Shown: positions 36,999 through 45,538 of the stretch, piece after piece
Layout of the letters: the number at the start of each line of letters is the position of its first letter
Position numbering within the stretch: position 1 is the first letter of the stretch
DNA from: Mariprofundaceae bacterium
GTDB lineage: Bacteria; Pseudomonadota; Zetaproteobacteria; Mariprofundales; Mariprofundaceae
Length of the DNA stretch: 62,453 nt
Assembly: GCA_030950585.1 (NCBI GenBank)
Contig: JAUZRG010000003.1
Span: 1 to 62,453, forward strand
Direction of reading: 5' to 3'
Notes under the pieces: model-generated
Told to the model about the DNA's origin: nothing
The model's database searches: none
What the model saw: the letters and a program-made list of their open reading frames with translations, nothing else
Program-made: the position numbers and the translations under genes

Positions 36999-38342
36999 TT
37001 ATAATATGTAGCGAGACAGATCTTCGTCTGCGCGTAATGGGCCTAATTGTGCTTGAACATAAGAGGCATCGATATGAAGCTCGCTATTTTCATCCTCCGA
37101 AGCATGAAAACTCATGTCTTCTAAGACACGCTCTAAAAGAGTGTGTAAGCGGCGTGCGCCGATGTTTTCCTGTTGCTCATTAATAGATACAGCCATTTTT
37201 GCCAGCTCAGTAATACCATCTTCACCATAGCTTAAATGCACGTTTTCCGTATGCAGTAATGCGACGTATTGTTTGGTGAGAGCCGCTTCTGGTTCAACCA
37301 AGATACGTTTAAAATCATTTTCTTCTAAGGCATTAAGGGTAACACGAATAGGAAAACGACCTTGTAGTTCAGGGATTAAATCTGAAGGCTTGGCAAGATG
37401 AAAAGCACCTGAACCAATAAATAAAATATGATCTGTTTGTACTTGACCATACTTGGTATTGACGCTGGTTCCTTCGACGATAGGCAATAAATCGCGTTGC
37501 ACACCTTCACGAGAAACATCGGAGCTTTGGGAAGCGCGATGGGTAATTTTATCAATTTCATCAAGAAAAATGATGCCTTCATTTTCAGTGAGCTTCACAG
37601 CATCTTCTTTGATGCGATCCATATCGACTAAAGATTCTGCTTCTTGTTGCTTAAGGACTTCTTTTGCTTGGCTCACAGACATGCGTTTTTTCTTGGTCTG
37701 ACCTGAGAGCATATTGCCTAAGATATCTTGCAATTGTTGTTGCATTTCGTCTTGTTGTTGCATAGGCATCACTTGCATGGATGCAGAGCTATGTTGCGCA
37801 ACATCGACATCAATGAGTCGATCATCAAGATCACCATTGCGTAATTTTTGACGCATTTTTTCACGAGAACCTTGGTGAGAAGGTAAATTTTCAGCTGGTG
37901 TCATACTTGCACTGCTTGGTACAGGTTGAGGCAACAATATATCCAATAATTTTTCTTCAGCCGTTTCTTCTGCGCGTGATTGCAATTGAGCCACATGCTC
38001 TTCACGCACAATTTTGATACCTATTTCGACTAAATCACGAATCATGGATTCAACATCACGACCCACATAACCAACTTCGGTATATTTAGTGGCTTCCACT
38101 TTTAAGAAGGGTGCGTTGGTAAGACGAGCAAGGCGGCGTGCAATTTCAGTTTTACCCACACCAGTGGGGCCAATCATCAAAATGTTTTTTGGTGTGATTT
38201 CTTCATACATCGGTGAAGGTACTTGTTGTCTGCGCCAGCGGTTTCGCAACGCAATAGATACAGCGCGTTTGGCATCGTGTTGGCCAATAATATGACGGTC
38301 AAGTTCTGCGACAATCTCTTTAGGTGTCATCATGTTTTTCAT
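36999..38342 (-). CDS. hslU: HslU, ATPase subunit of the HslVU protease
   Basis: AAA+ unfoldase that feeds substrates to HslV. Walker A is [15 protein letters not shown] and Walker B is [11 protein letters not shown]; the I-domain is the Gln/Met-rich middle. The C-terminal LSRYIL is the tail that docks into HslV. The frame extends to 38393, but ATG 38342 overlaps the hslV stop (ATGA) and gives 447 aa, the family size. Confidence 0.97.
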   Translation of the reverse strand: MKNMMTPKEIVAELDRHIIGQHDAKRAVSIALRNRWRRQQVPSPMYEEITPKNILMIGPTGVGKTEIARRLARLTNAPFLKVEATKYTEVGYVGRDVESMIRDLVEIGIKIVREEHVAQLQSRAEETAEEKLLDILLPQPVPSSASMTPAENLPSHQGSREKMRQKLRNGDLDDRLIDVDVAQHSSASMQVMPMQQQDEMQQQLQDILGNMLSGQTKKKRMSVSQAKEVLKQQEAESLVDMDRIKEDAVKLTENEGIIFLDEIDKITHRASQSSDVSREGVQRDLLPIVEGTSVNTKYGQVQTDHILFIGSGAFHLAKPSDLIPELQGRFPIRVTLNALEENDFKRILVEPEAALTKQYVALLHTENVHLSYGEDGITELAKMAVSINEQQENIGARRLHTLLERVLEDMSFHASEDENSELHIDASYVQAQLGPLRADEDLSRYIL

Positions 38343-38875
38343 GCATTCGCTCGTAGGGTTAGGACTTTGATTTGATCGTTGGTGTAAATACAAATTTCAG
38401 AAGCAATTTGCATGGATTGGCGGGCAATATCTTCAGGTGAAATATCGCTATGACGCAATAGTGCCGTGGCAGCAGCGCGGGCATAAGTACCACCAGAACC
38501 AATGGCGACCACACCTTCATCGGGTTCTAAAACATCACCCGTGCCTGAAATCATCAAGCTAATTTCGTGATCTGCCACAATCATCATGGCTTCCAATTTT
38601 TGCAGGGCGCGTTCGGTGCGCCAATCTTTGGCAAGGGCAACAGCAGCACGGGTAAGGTGGCCGCTGTGCTCATCTAATTTGGTTTCAAAGCGTTCAAAAA
38701 GATTCATGGCATCGGCAGATGACCCTGCAAAGCCTGCTAAGATTTTACCGTCGCGCATACTGCGAATTTTACGTGCGCCGTGCTTGATGACGGTATCACC
38801 CAATGTGACTTGACCGTCACCTGCGATGGCAACATCTCCGCCACGGCGTACACAGCAAATGGTGGTTGCTTTCAA
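38339..38875 (-). CDS. hslV: HslV, peptidase subunit of the HslVU protease
   Basis: Threonine protease of proteasome-beta type. The catalytic N-terminal Thr is in the motif [11 protein letters not shown], followed by [10 protein letters not shown] longer frame from ATG 38911 exists. However, TTG 38875 lies about 6 nt after AAGGAG and encodes MKATTICC, placing the catalytic Thr right behind a short propeptide, as in the family. I take that start, giving 178 aa. First gene of the chain to algH. Confidence 0.93.
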   Translation of the reverse strand: MKATTICCVRRGGDVAIAGDGQVTLGDTVIKHGARKIRSMRDGKILAGFAGSSADAMNLFERFETKLDEHSGHLTRAAVALAKDWRTERALQKLEAMMIVADHEISLMISGTGDVLEPDEGVVAIGSGGTYARAAATALLRHSDISPEDIARQSMQIASEICIYTNDQIKVLTLRANA

Positions 38876-38976
38876 GTAGCTCTCCTTATTTGTGAGTTTG
38901 ATGATATGCATTAAGACTCACAAAAGCTTGCGAACGATACTCAAAAGAGATGGAAGCGTCACGGTATTAGCATTTA

Positions 38977-38994
38977 AAAGCATCAAAATGCTTT
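38977..38994. terminator. Small hairpin between hslV and the PopZ-like gene
   Basis: AAAGCAT and ATGCTTT pair perfectly around CAAA, followed by GTTTG. It sits in the 240-nt divergent intergenic region. The short stem and weak T tract make it an uncertain terminator; it could also be part of the hslV promoter architecture. Confidence 0.3.
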
Positions 38995-39147
38995 GTTTGA
39001 ACCCCAGTATGTTGAGTGATTTTAGCACGATTGACTACTTGAGATATGCACCATGAACCATTTGCATTTACCCGTTATAAAATTAGCAATCAATCCATGT
39101 AAAATGATAGCCAACTATTGACTCATCATGCCTATGCTTGCATTCAA

Positions 39148-39792
39148 ATGAAAAAACACCCTACAATTCCCGACATGATGGCGAAGAATACCGAAGATAC
39201 CCCTGACCTTACCCTAAGAGATCTTGAGAAATTTCTCACTAGGGAATCGCCACGAACAAAAAACAGAAGAGAAAAATCAAAAGTTAGGCCTCTGAAAAAA
39301 AAGAGTCCAGAACCTGAAGAGTTGGCTGAAAAAAAAGGTCTAGGTCAACAACAACTTCAAAAAGATTTTCCTGCAACAAAAGACTTAAAGGCTCACCATC
39401 CCAATCCAAGTGTCGTGATCAAAAGTGATTTCCCTATTGATGAAACGGCCAATGCTAGCCCTGTTTTTAATAAAGTACCTGCCAGTCTTGCAGCGAAACG
39501 ATCAGTCAAAACTGAACCTCAAAAAGTTCAAGCTAAAGTTCAAGCCAAAGCGAAGCCAAATCCTAGCATTCGTTTGCTCACACCTGATATGGTGATTGAA
39601 AAACCAAAAGACACATGGTGTGAAAAGTTGTCGCTGCTTCATTTAGAAAAAGAAGAAATTCGTCTACTCATGAAAGAAGTAAAAAAAGATGTGATCAATC
39701 AATTACCCACAACGGTTCCTGAGTTGGTTGAAATGTTTTTAAATCGGCGGATTGATAGTATTCTACAACGTAAAACCTTTAAAGATTCCTAA
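39148..39792 (+). CDS. Low-complexity protein upstream of valS, PopZ-like candidate
   Basis: 214 aa from ATG 39148; a TTG at 39118 and ATGs at 39175 and 39178 are alternatives, and none has a clear ribosome site. A short helix (PDLTLRDLEKFLTRES) is followed by about 110 residues of disordered, Lys/Pro/Gln-rich sequence with an imperfect VQAKVQAKAK repeat. The end is a helical domain (EEIRLLMKEVKK, then LPTTVPELVEMFLNRRID). Layout and the LP..VPELVE..L.RRI pattern recall the C-terminal oligomerisation helices of PopZ/DUF2497. In alphaproteobacteria, PopZ/DUF2497 genes commonly lie next to valS, as here. Against this, the linker is basic rather than acidic and the N-terminal motif is not the classical one. 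A guess from architecture and synteny. Confidence 0.4.
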   Translation: MKKHPTIPDMMAKNTEDTPDLTLRDLEKFLTRESPRTKNRREKSKVRPLKKKSPEPEELAEKKGLGQQQLQKDFPATKDLKAHHPNPSVVIKSDFPIDETANASPVFNKVPASLAAKRSVKTEPQKVQAKVQAKAKPNPSIRLLTPDMVIEKPKDTWCEKLSLLHLEKEEIRLLMKEVKKDVINQLPTTVPELVEMFLNRRIDSILQRKTFKDS

Positions 39793-39821
39793 AAAACACT
39801 TAATTTGCACAATAAGAGATA

Positions 39822-42482
39822 ATGACTATGACAGACCCATGTCTGGCGAAAGCCTATGAACCTTCAAGTATTGAAAAAAAAGTAAATGAGCAATGGCTCA
39901 CGTCAGATGCCTTTAAAGCTAAAAAAGCAGATGAACGTTATTGCATCGTCATTCCACCGCCAAATGTGACAGGTCGTTTGCATATGGGGCATGCGTTTTC
40001 TTATACCCTGCAAGATATTTTAATCCGTTGGCAACGTTTGCACGGCAAACAAGTATTGTGGCAACCGGGCACTGATCATGCAGGTATTGCGACCCAAATG
40101 GTGGTTGAGCGTCTTTTGGATAAAGAAGGCAAAAAACGCCGTGACATGACACGTGAAGCGTTTCTTGAACGTGTGTGGCAATGGAAAGAAGAGTCAGGCG
40201 GAACCATTGTATCTCAGCTTAAACGCCTTGGTGCATCCTGTGATTGGTCGCGTGAGCGGTTTACGTTGGACGAAGGTTTGTCTGACGCTGTGGGCGATGT
40301 GTTTGTGCGTCTGTATAAAGAAGGCTTGATTTATCGCGGTAAACGCCTTGTGAATTGGGATCCAGTTTTAGAAACAGCTGTGTCTGATTTAGAAGTGGAG
40401 CACGTCGAAGAACAAGGACACTTTTGGCATATTCGCTACCCCTTAGCGGATAACCCAAGCGAGTCTGTGATTGTGGCAACCACACGCCCTGAAACCATGC
40501 TGGGTGATGCTGCTGTTGCTGTTCATCCCAGTGATGAACGCTTTAAACATTTGATTGGTCAAGAGGTGTTGCTGCCATTAACAGATCGCCGCATTCCGAT
40601 TATTGCCGATCATTATGTGGATATCGAGCTTGGCACAGGTTGCTTGAAAATCACGCCTGCGCATGATTTTAACGATTATGAAGTGGGCAAACGTCATGAT
40701 TTACCACAAATCAATATTTTAAATAACCAAGCTCATCTACTCAGTGATGATTTTATCCCTGAGAAATACCGTGGTATGGAACGCTATGAAGCGCGTGAAC
40801 ATATCGTGGCTGATTTGGATGCGGCTGGTTTGTTGTATCGTGTGGAAGAGCATGTGCATCAAGTGGGGCGTGGGGATCGTTCTCATGCTGTGTTAGAACC
40901 TTATTTAACCGATCAATGGTATGTGGCCATTCAAGAATTGGCTGATCCTGCGATGGCGGCAGTGAAAGAAGGCGAGACTCGCTTTGTACCTGCGCATTGG
41001 GAAAAAACCTATTTTGACTGGATGAACAACATCCAAGACTGGTGTATCTCACGTCAATTGTGGTGGGGACATCGCATCCCAGCATGGTTTTGCAACGATT
41101 GTGATCACATCACCGTGAGCAAAGACACGCCAGCATGTTGTGGTGGTTGTTCTGGCCACAATATTCATCAAGATGAAGATGTGCTTGATACTTGGTTTTC
41201 TTCAGCACTTTGGCCTTTCTCAACCTTGGGTTGGCCTGCAAACACGCAAGAGTTGGAAGACTTTTATTCCACCAATGTGTTGGTGACTGGTTTTGATATT
41301 ATCTTCTTCTGGGTTGCCCGCATGATGATGATGGGCTTGAAGTTTACCGATAAGGTGCCTTTTAAAGATGTGTATATTCACGCTTTGATTCGTGATGCGA
41401 ACGGCCAAAAAATGTCTAAATCGAAGGGGAATGTGATTGATCCTCTTGAGATGGTGGATGAGTTTGGTGCCGATGCCTTGCGTTTTACCCTGACCCATAT
41501 GGCAACCCCCGGTCGTGATGTGAAGCTGGATGCGGATCGCATCAAAACGAATCGCAATTTCATGAATAAGATTTGGAATGCAGCACGTTTTGTATTTATG
41601 AACCGTGCCGATGCCAAACCTGATGCCAGTCTTCAAGCTAAAAATGATGTGAACCGCTGGATTTTGCATGAACTTCAAACGTGTGCAGAGCAAGTTGAAG
41701 CTGCGTTGAAAGCGTATCGTTTTAATGATGCCGCTGAAACACTGTATCACTTTATCTGGGGAACTTACTGCGATTGGTATGTTGAAGCTGCCAAAGTTAG
41801 CCTGTATGGTGACGATGAAGCCGATAAATCCGAAACGCAAATTACCATGCTGACTGCATTGGATGCATGGTTAAAACTTCTCCATCCTATTTGCCCGTTT
41901 ATCTCCGAAGCGATTTGGCAAGAACTGCATGGCGATGAAGCAAGGTTGATTACACACCAATCCTTCTTACCTGACTTTAAGCAAGACCAAAGCAGTCAAG
42001 CGGCTCTTGAGTGCATGAACTTGGTCATGGATGTGGTCAAATCCGTGCGTTCGATTCGTGGTGAAATGAATGTGAATCCAGGTAAGCGGATTCAAGCTGC
42101 TATTGCTTGTGATACTGTGACACGCAGCAAGCTTGAAAGCCAACAAAAGCTGATTTGTAATCTTGCTAAAATTGATGATCTACAGTGGCTAAATCAAGAT
42201 GAACGTCTTGAAGATGCTGCGATGAGCACCTTGGCATTTGCGAATATCTTTTTGCCATTGGCTGGTTTGATCAATGTTGAAGAAGAACTCCAACGTTTGG
42301 CTAAAAAACAAGTCAAACATAAGAAAGAAGTTGAAATGCTTGAGAAAAAACTAGCGAACCCTCGTTTTAGCCAAAATGCCCCTGAGGCTGTGGTGGCTAA
42401 AACACAAGGTGACCTTGATGAGCATCTTCGCCAATTAGAAGAAATCTTTGCAGCCGTCGAACGTCTGGAAAGATTAAAGTAA
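39822..42482 (+). CDS. valS: Valyl-tRNA synthetase
   Basis: Class I synthetase charging tRNA-Val. HMGH (54-57) replaces HIGH, and KMSKS is at 530-534. The editing domain lies between them, and a C-terminal coiled coil (about 820-885, EEELQRLAKKQVKHKKEVEM) binds tRNA. 886 aa, normal for the short bacterial type. It begins 30 nt after the PopZ-like candidate, so the two are probably co-transcribed. Confidence 0.97.
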   Translation: MTMTDPCLAKAYEPSSIEKKVNEQWLTSDAFKAKKADERYCIVIPPPNVTGRLHMGHAFSYTLQDILIRWQRLHGKQVLWQPGTDHAGIATQMVVERLLDKEGKKRRDMTREAFLERVWQWKEESGGTIVSQLKRLGASCDWSRERFTLDEGLSDAVGDVFVRLYKEGLIYRGKRLVNWDPVLETAVSDLEVEHVEEQGHFWHIRYPLADNPSESVIVATTRPETMLGDAAVAVHPSDERFKHLIGQEVLLPLTDRRIPIIADHYVDIELGTGCLKITPAHDFNDYEVGKRHDLPQINILNNQAHLLSDDFIPEKYRGMERYEAREHIVADLDAAGLLYRVEEHVHQVGRGDRSHAVLEPYLTDQWYVAIQELADPAMAAVKEGETRFVPAHWEKTYFDWMNNIQDWCISRQLWWGHRIPAWFCNDCDHITVSKDTPACCGGCSGHNIHQDEDVLDTWFSSALWPFSTLGWPANTQELEDFYSTNVLVTGFDIIFFWVARMMMMGLKFTDKVPFKDVYIHALIRDANGQKMSKSKGNVIDPLEMVDEFGADALRFTLTHMATPGRDVKLDADRIKTNRNFMNKIWNAARFVFMNRADAKPDASLQAKNDVNRWILHELQTCAEQVEAALKAYRFNDAAETLYHFIWGTYCDWYVEAAKVSLYGDDEADKSETQITMLTALDAWLKLLHPICPFISEAIWQELHGDEARLITHQSFLPDFKQDQSSQAALECMNLVMDVVKSVRSIRGEMNVNPGKRIQAAIACDTVTRSKLESQQKLICNLAKIDDLQWLNQDERLEDAAMSTLAFANIFLPLAGLINVEEELQRLAKKQVKHKKEVEMLEKKLANPRFSQNAPEAVVAKTQGDLDEHLRQLEEIFAAVERLERLK

Positions 42483-42492
42483 AGAGCGATAC

Positions 42493-42585
42493 ATGAAAAA
42501 CCAAAGCATTATTGTTGTGGCGATGTGCTTTGGTGTCGCTGTGTCGAACACGCGGCAACAGCCATCGAATGTGCAATCTCCGTAG
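42493..42585 (+). CDS. Possible 30-aa small protein or gene remnant after valS
   Basis: ATG 42493 opens 30 codons with a hydrophobic start (MKNQSIIVVAMCFGVAVS) resembling a signal or transmembrane segment. It ends at a TAG that overlaps the left arm of the palindrome at 42582. This looks like a secreted-protein gene interrupted by the repeat, but a chance ORF is possible. The ribosome site is weak (GAGCG). Confidence 0.25.
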   Translation: MKNQSIIVVAMCFGVAVSNTRQQPSNVQSP

Positions 42586-42609
42586 AGACAAGGCATGCCT
42601 TGTCTCTAC
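42582..42609. repeat. Perfect 28-nt intergenic palindrome (GTAGAGACAAGGCA / TGCCTTGTCTCTAC)
   Basis: Each 14-nt half is the exact reverse complement of the other, with no spacer. Similar palindromes beginning GTAGAGAC and ending GTCTCTAC are, to my recollection, dispersed repeats in other bacteria, notably filamentous cyanobacteria. It lies 100 nt after valS and could act as a 3' transcript stabiliser or a mobile repeat. Confidence 0.8.
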
Positions 42610-42792
42610 ATCTACAGTCTACCATAAAGGCACCCTTTTCCTACGCCTATCATGCACCTAAAGCTAGTCATTAATCTAGTCACTCATGATCATTACCTCG
42701 TGAGTTTTCATTGAAAATAAAGTTATTATTGATAGAGTGTCCATTCATTTTGCTAGTCAAAAACCTAGTCATATCAATCTGGAGCATGTGTC
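42610..42792. promoter_or_regulatory. HipH upstream region with two CTAGTCA-N5-CTAGTCA pairs
   Basis: CTAGTCA occurs at 42664-42670, 42676-42682, 42753-42759 and 42765-42771. It therefore forms two direct-repeat pairs, each with a 12-nt period and about 89 nt between the pairs. The second pair ends 21 nt before the HipA-like gene. TTGAAA at 42711-42716 is a possible -35, without a clear partner at -10. These look like protein-binding sites, most simply for the HTH domain of the downstream gene product itself. Confidence 0.55.
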
Positions 42793-44118
42793 ATGTCTGT
42801 TTCAATTCAAGAGTACCTTCGCCGCGCACCTGCCACTTCAAAAGAAATTCAACTTGCCACATCTCAAAATCAAGCGGCGGTATCGCGACAACTGCGTGCG
42901 ATGGCCGATAGCGTGATTAAAATACCTAATGGGCGTTCGCCTTTGTATGCCTTGGCCTGTAATGCTTTTGGGGGCGGGGATCGGTTTAGCATTTTTATGG
43001 TTGATGCTCAGGGAACCCCAAGCCCTGTCGCCTATTTGCGCCCCTTGGCACATGGTGGTTTTTTTATTGAAGCTTTCACAGGAATCCCTTCAGTTTTAAT
43101 GGGGGATAGTAAAAATGGTCTTTTTGATGATTTACCTTATTTTTTAGAGGATTTAAGGCCGCAAGGTTTTTTAGGTCGGAAAATAGCAGCCAACCTTGCA
43201 GGCCAAGATACGCACCTTCCTCATGACCCAAAGCGTTGGAGCAAAGACCAGCTTGGTCGTTATTTGGTGGCCAATGGTGATGACTTTGATTTTTCGGGGA
43301 ACCTTGTTTTTTCATTACAAGGTTGTTTACGTATCAGGCGATGCATCGAAAAGCATGGTGAAGATGACTATTCTCAGTTGGCTGAGCAGGTGCTCGGTGA
43401 TGATAGTTACGGTTCATCGGCAGGGGGTGAGCAGCCCAAGTTCACAACATTTTGCCGTGAGCGACAAAGGCATGTCATCGTCAAATTCTCACCCAAGGGC
43501 GAAAGTGATGTGGCACGACGTTGGCGTGATATGCTGATTACGGAGCATTATGCAACAGAGGCTTTGCATGTCTGTCATACCCCCGCAGCAGAGACCAAGC
43601 TCATTGAAAAAGGTGGGCGTTTGTTCTTGGAATCCATCCGTTTTGATCGCAGTGGTGAGTATGGACGCTTGGCCATGCTCTCGCTTCAGGTCGTGGATGC
43701 TGAGTTTGTGGGTGATGGGCAAAGCTGGCCATCTATCGCTGAAGCCATGTTGAAAATGGAATTAATGGGTTCCTTGGACGATTTTTTTATTCGGTTGCTA
43801 TGGTGTTTTGGGCGCATGATTCACAACACAGATATGCACACAGGTAATTTGAGTTTGTCGATTGAAGGGGACTGTTTCAAATTATTACCGATATACGATA
43901 TGTGCTCAATGGGCTTTGCACCCAAATCAGGTGAGGTGTTGGCTTATGATTTTGTGGCTCCCAAGTTAGACGATTTGAGCTTGGAAGAGCATGAATGTTT
44001 GGTCCTACTGAAAGCGACGCAGTTTTTCTGGGAAAGTATTTCATTGGAAGCGTTGGCTTCGGATGAGCTTAGAGCGTTTGCATTGAGCCAATTGCAAGGT
44101 GTTGAGAATGAAAAATAA
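42793..44118 (+). CDS. HipA-family toxin kinase with fused N-terminal HTH (HipH/YjjJ-like)
   Basis: Residues 1-55 form a winged-helix/HTH (SIQEYLRRAPATSKEIQLAT then QAAVSRQLRAM), as in E. coli YjjJ. The rest is the HipA Ser/Thr kinase fold: glycine loop SSAGGEQPKFTTF, VIVKFSP lysine, catalytic loop HNTDMHTGNLSL and metal-binding Asp in LPIYDMCSM. HipA phosphorylates glutamyl-tRNA synthetase; the YjjJ target is less clear. No HipB antitoxin is adjacent, which fits a solo toxin carrying its own DNA-binding domain. 441 aa. The promoter holds paired CTAGTCA repeats. A class II aldolase gene follows 14 nt later. Confidence 0.88.
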   Translation: MSVSIQEYLRRAPATSKEIQLATSQNQAAVSRQLRAMADSVIKIPNGRSPLYALACNAFGGGDRFSIFMVDAQGTPSPVAYLRPLAHGGFFIEAFTGIPSVLMGDSKNGLFDDLPYFLEDLRPQGFLGRKIAANLAGQDTHLPHDPKRWSKDQLGRYLVANGDDFDFSGNLVFSLQGCLRIRRCIEKHGEDDYSQLAEQVLGDDSYGSSAGGEQPKFTTFCRERQRHVIVKFSPKGESDVARRWRDMLITEHYATEALHVCHTPAAETKLIEKGGRLFLESIRFDRSGEYGRLAMLSLQVVDAEFVGDGQSWPSIAEAMLKMELMGSLDDFFIRLLWCFGRMIHNTDMHTGNLSLSIEGDCFKLLPIYDMCSMGFAPKSGEVLAYDFVAPKLDDLSLEEHECLVLLKATQFFWESISLEALASDELRAFALSQLQGVENEK

Positions 44119-44132
44119 AGGAAGGCATAACC

Positions 44133-44738
44133 ATGATTGATGGTGTTATAAAATATGAGTTAAGACACACATTAAAAGAAGCCCCTTCTTTTGCAGGATT
44201 TGCAATACTAGAGCCATTGCGCGCGCGCTTGTTTGCCTTGGGTTTGATTGGTGAAAAGGACGGTATTGGTTATGGTAATCTGTCGATGCGCCATGAAGAA
44301 AGTCAGCAATTTTTTATCACAGCCACCCAAACAGGTAAGCAAGCCCATTTATCCTTGGCACACTATAGTTTGATCTCCGATTATGATGTGCCTTTGTTTC
44401 GTGTGTGTTACCAAGGGATACATCAACCCAGTAGTGAGGCCTTGAGTCATGCCATGATTTATGCCGTACACCCAGAGATTCAGGCCGTGATTCACATTCA
44501 CAGTGCGGTGTTGTGGCAATTCATGAAAGATCAAAACTGGCTTGCCACCACCGCCGAATATGGAACAGCAGCGATGGCAACGGAAATCTCACAGCTCTAT
44601 CAAACAAACGATCCTTTTTTGCACAATGCCTTTGTGATGAAAGGGCATGAAGATGGCATCATGGTCTTTGCACGCACTGCACTTGAAGCGGAGTTGCGTT
44701 TGTACGAACTCATGCAGGATTTCTTGCAGAGTTTATAG
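44133..44738 (+). CDS. Class II aldolase/adducin family protein
   Basis: Zinc-dependent aldolase fold: GNLSMR substrate loop, PSSEALSHAMIY, metal histidines in VIHIHSAVLW, and the late KGHEDGIMVFA motif. The substrate cannot be assigned; relatives act on fuculose- or ribulose-phosphates or methylthioribulose-phosphate. 201 aa. A strong ribosome site (AAGGAAGG) follows the HipH-like gene, so the two probably share a transcript, an unexplained pairing. Confidence 0.82.
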   Translation: MIDGVIKYELRHTLKEAPSFAGFAILEPLRARLFALGLIGEKDGIGYGNLSMRHEESQQFFITATQTGKQAHLSLAHYSLISDYDVPLFRVCYQGIHQPSSEALSHAMIYAVHPEIQAVIHIHSAVLWQFMKDQNWLATTAEYGTAAMATEISQLYQTNDPFLHNAFVMKGHEDGIMVFARTALEAELRLYELMQDFLQSL

Positions 44739-44755
44739 GTAGCGTAGTCTTTATA

Positions 44756-44842
44756 AATCGTTCCCACTCGGAGCGTGAGGAACTAGATAGTGTTCTTTTT
44801 AGTCTTAAATTAATGGCAGAGACACAGAGCGTGGGAACGATT
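44756..44842. mobile_element. MITE-like 87-nt element with 12-nt terminal inverted repeats
   Basis: AATCGTTCCCAC (44756-44767) and GTGGGAACGATT (44831-44842) are perfect inverted termini. Just inside the left end, GTTCC-CAC and GTG-AGGAAC form a second small hairpin. Repeats of the CGTTCCCACGCTC type are widespread in proteobacterial intergenic DNA. No coding capacity and no target duplication is evident. Confidence 0.6.
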
Positions 44843-44874
44843 CACGCAGAGAATTGGAAAGATTCAATAACGTC

Positions 44875-45321
44875 TCAAGAACCAGTGGCGTTTATGTCGT
44901 TCGAGTTGTTTGACTTGTTAAGTGCATGCTCTTGGTACGAGCTGTTGTAAATTAAAAGACTTAATATCATACCTTGGATGAGCACGGATACCTGATCTAG
45001 TGTGTAGCCAATAGCATGATCTACCTGCGGCCCAAAGAAAAGACACAAAGGAAATATTAAGATGGTTGAATATATATAAGCTTTTCTTGCCCATAATTTA
45101 ATGGCAAGAAGTCCAAAGATTGATGCTAAGTGTACAAGCACCACGACTAAGAAAACAATAAGTGCTATTAGCTCCATCGCCGTGAATGTAGCCTCAGCTT
45201 CGATGGCTAGATAATCTTGAAGTTCGATTGGTAAATATGAATCTGTAAAAAATAGCGCAATAATAATGAGAACTATCAGGGCGATTTCTAGCTTTACCAA
45301 ATTTCTTATTGCGTTAGTCAC
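44875..45321 (-). CDS. Small four-helix membrane protein of unknown function
   Basis: 148 aa with four hydrophobic helices (about 10-27, 45-68, 72-95 and 108-126) and a polar, Asn/Ser-rich tail. GTG start at 45321 behind GGCGGAG. No family recognised. It is an orphan between a MITE-like repeat and an inverted repeat at 45444, typical of accessory DNA. Confidence 0.6.
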   Translation of the reverse strand: MTNAIRNLVKLEIALIVLIIIALFFTDSYLPIELQDYLAIEAEATFTAMELIALIVFLVVVLVHLASIFGLLAIKLWARKAYIYSTILIFPLCLFFGPQVDHAIGYTLDQVSVLIQGMILSLLIYNSSYQEHALNKSNNSNDINATGS

Positions 45322-45443
45322 TTTTCTACTCCGCCATATGGTACTTAACTAATTTGATTCGGAACAAACCTCTACTAAAAGGTTGCCACCTGCTAAAGGT
45401 AAAATGATTCATTCACTTATGTCAAGCTCAATATGACTGTCTT

Positions 45444-45470
45444 TCCGTATATTTATTATTGATATACGGA
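45444..45470. promoter_or_regulatory. Perfect 9-nt inverted repeat TCCGTATAT/ATATACGGA
   Basis: The arms at 45444-45452 and 45462-45470 are separated by TTATTATTG. It lies 123 nt upstream of the membrane-protein start and 69 nt after the hydrolase stop (both minus strand). It looks like an operator; a hairpin terminator is possible, but there is no T tract on the minus strand. Confidence 0.4.
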
Positions 45471-45538
45471 ACTAGCCTAGAAAAATGGGAGCTATATCCG
45501 ATGGGATAAAGCACAGGTGCGTCATCTCCATCGTCTTT

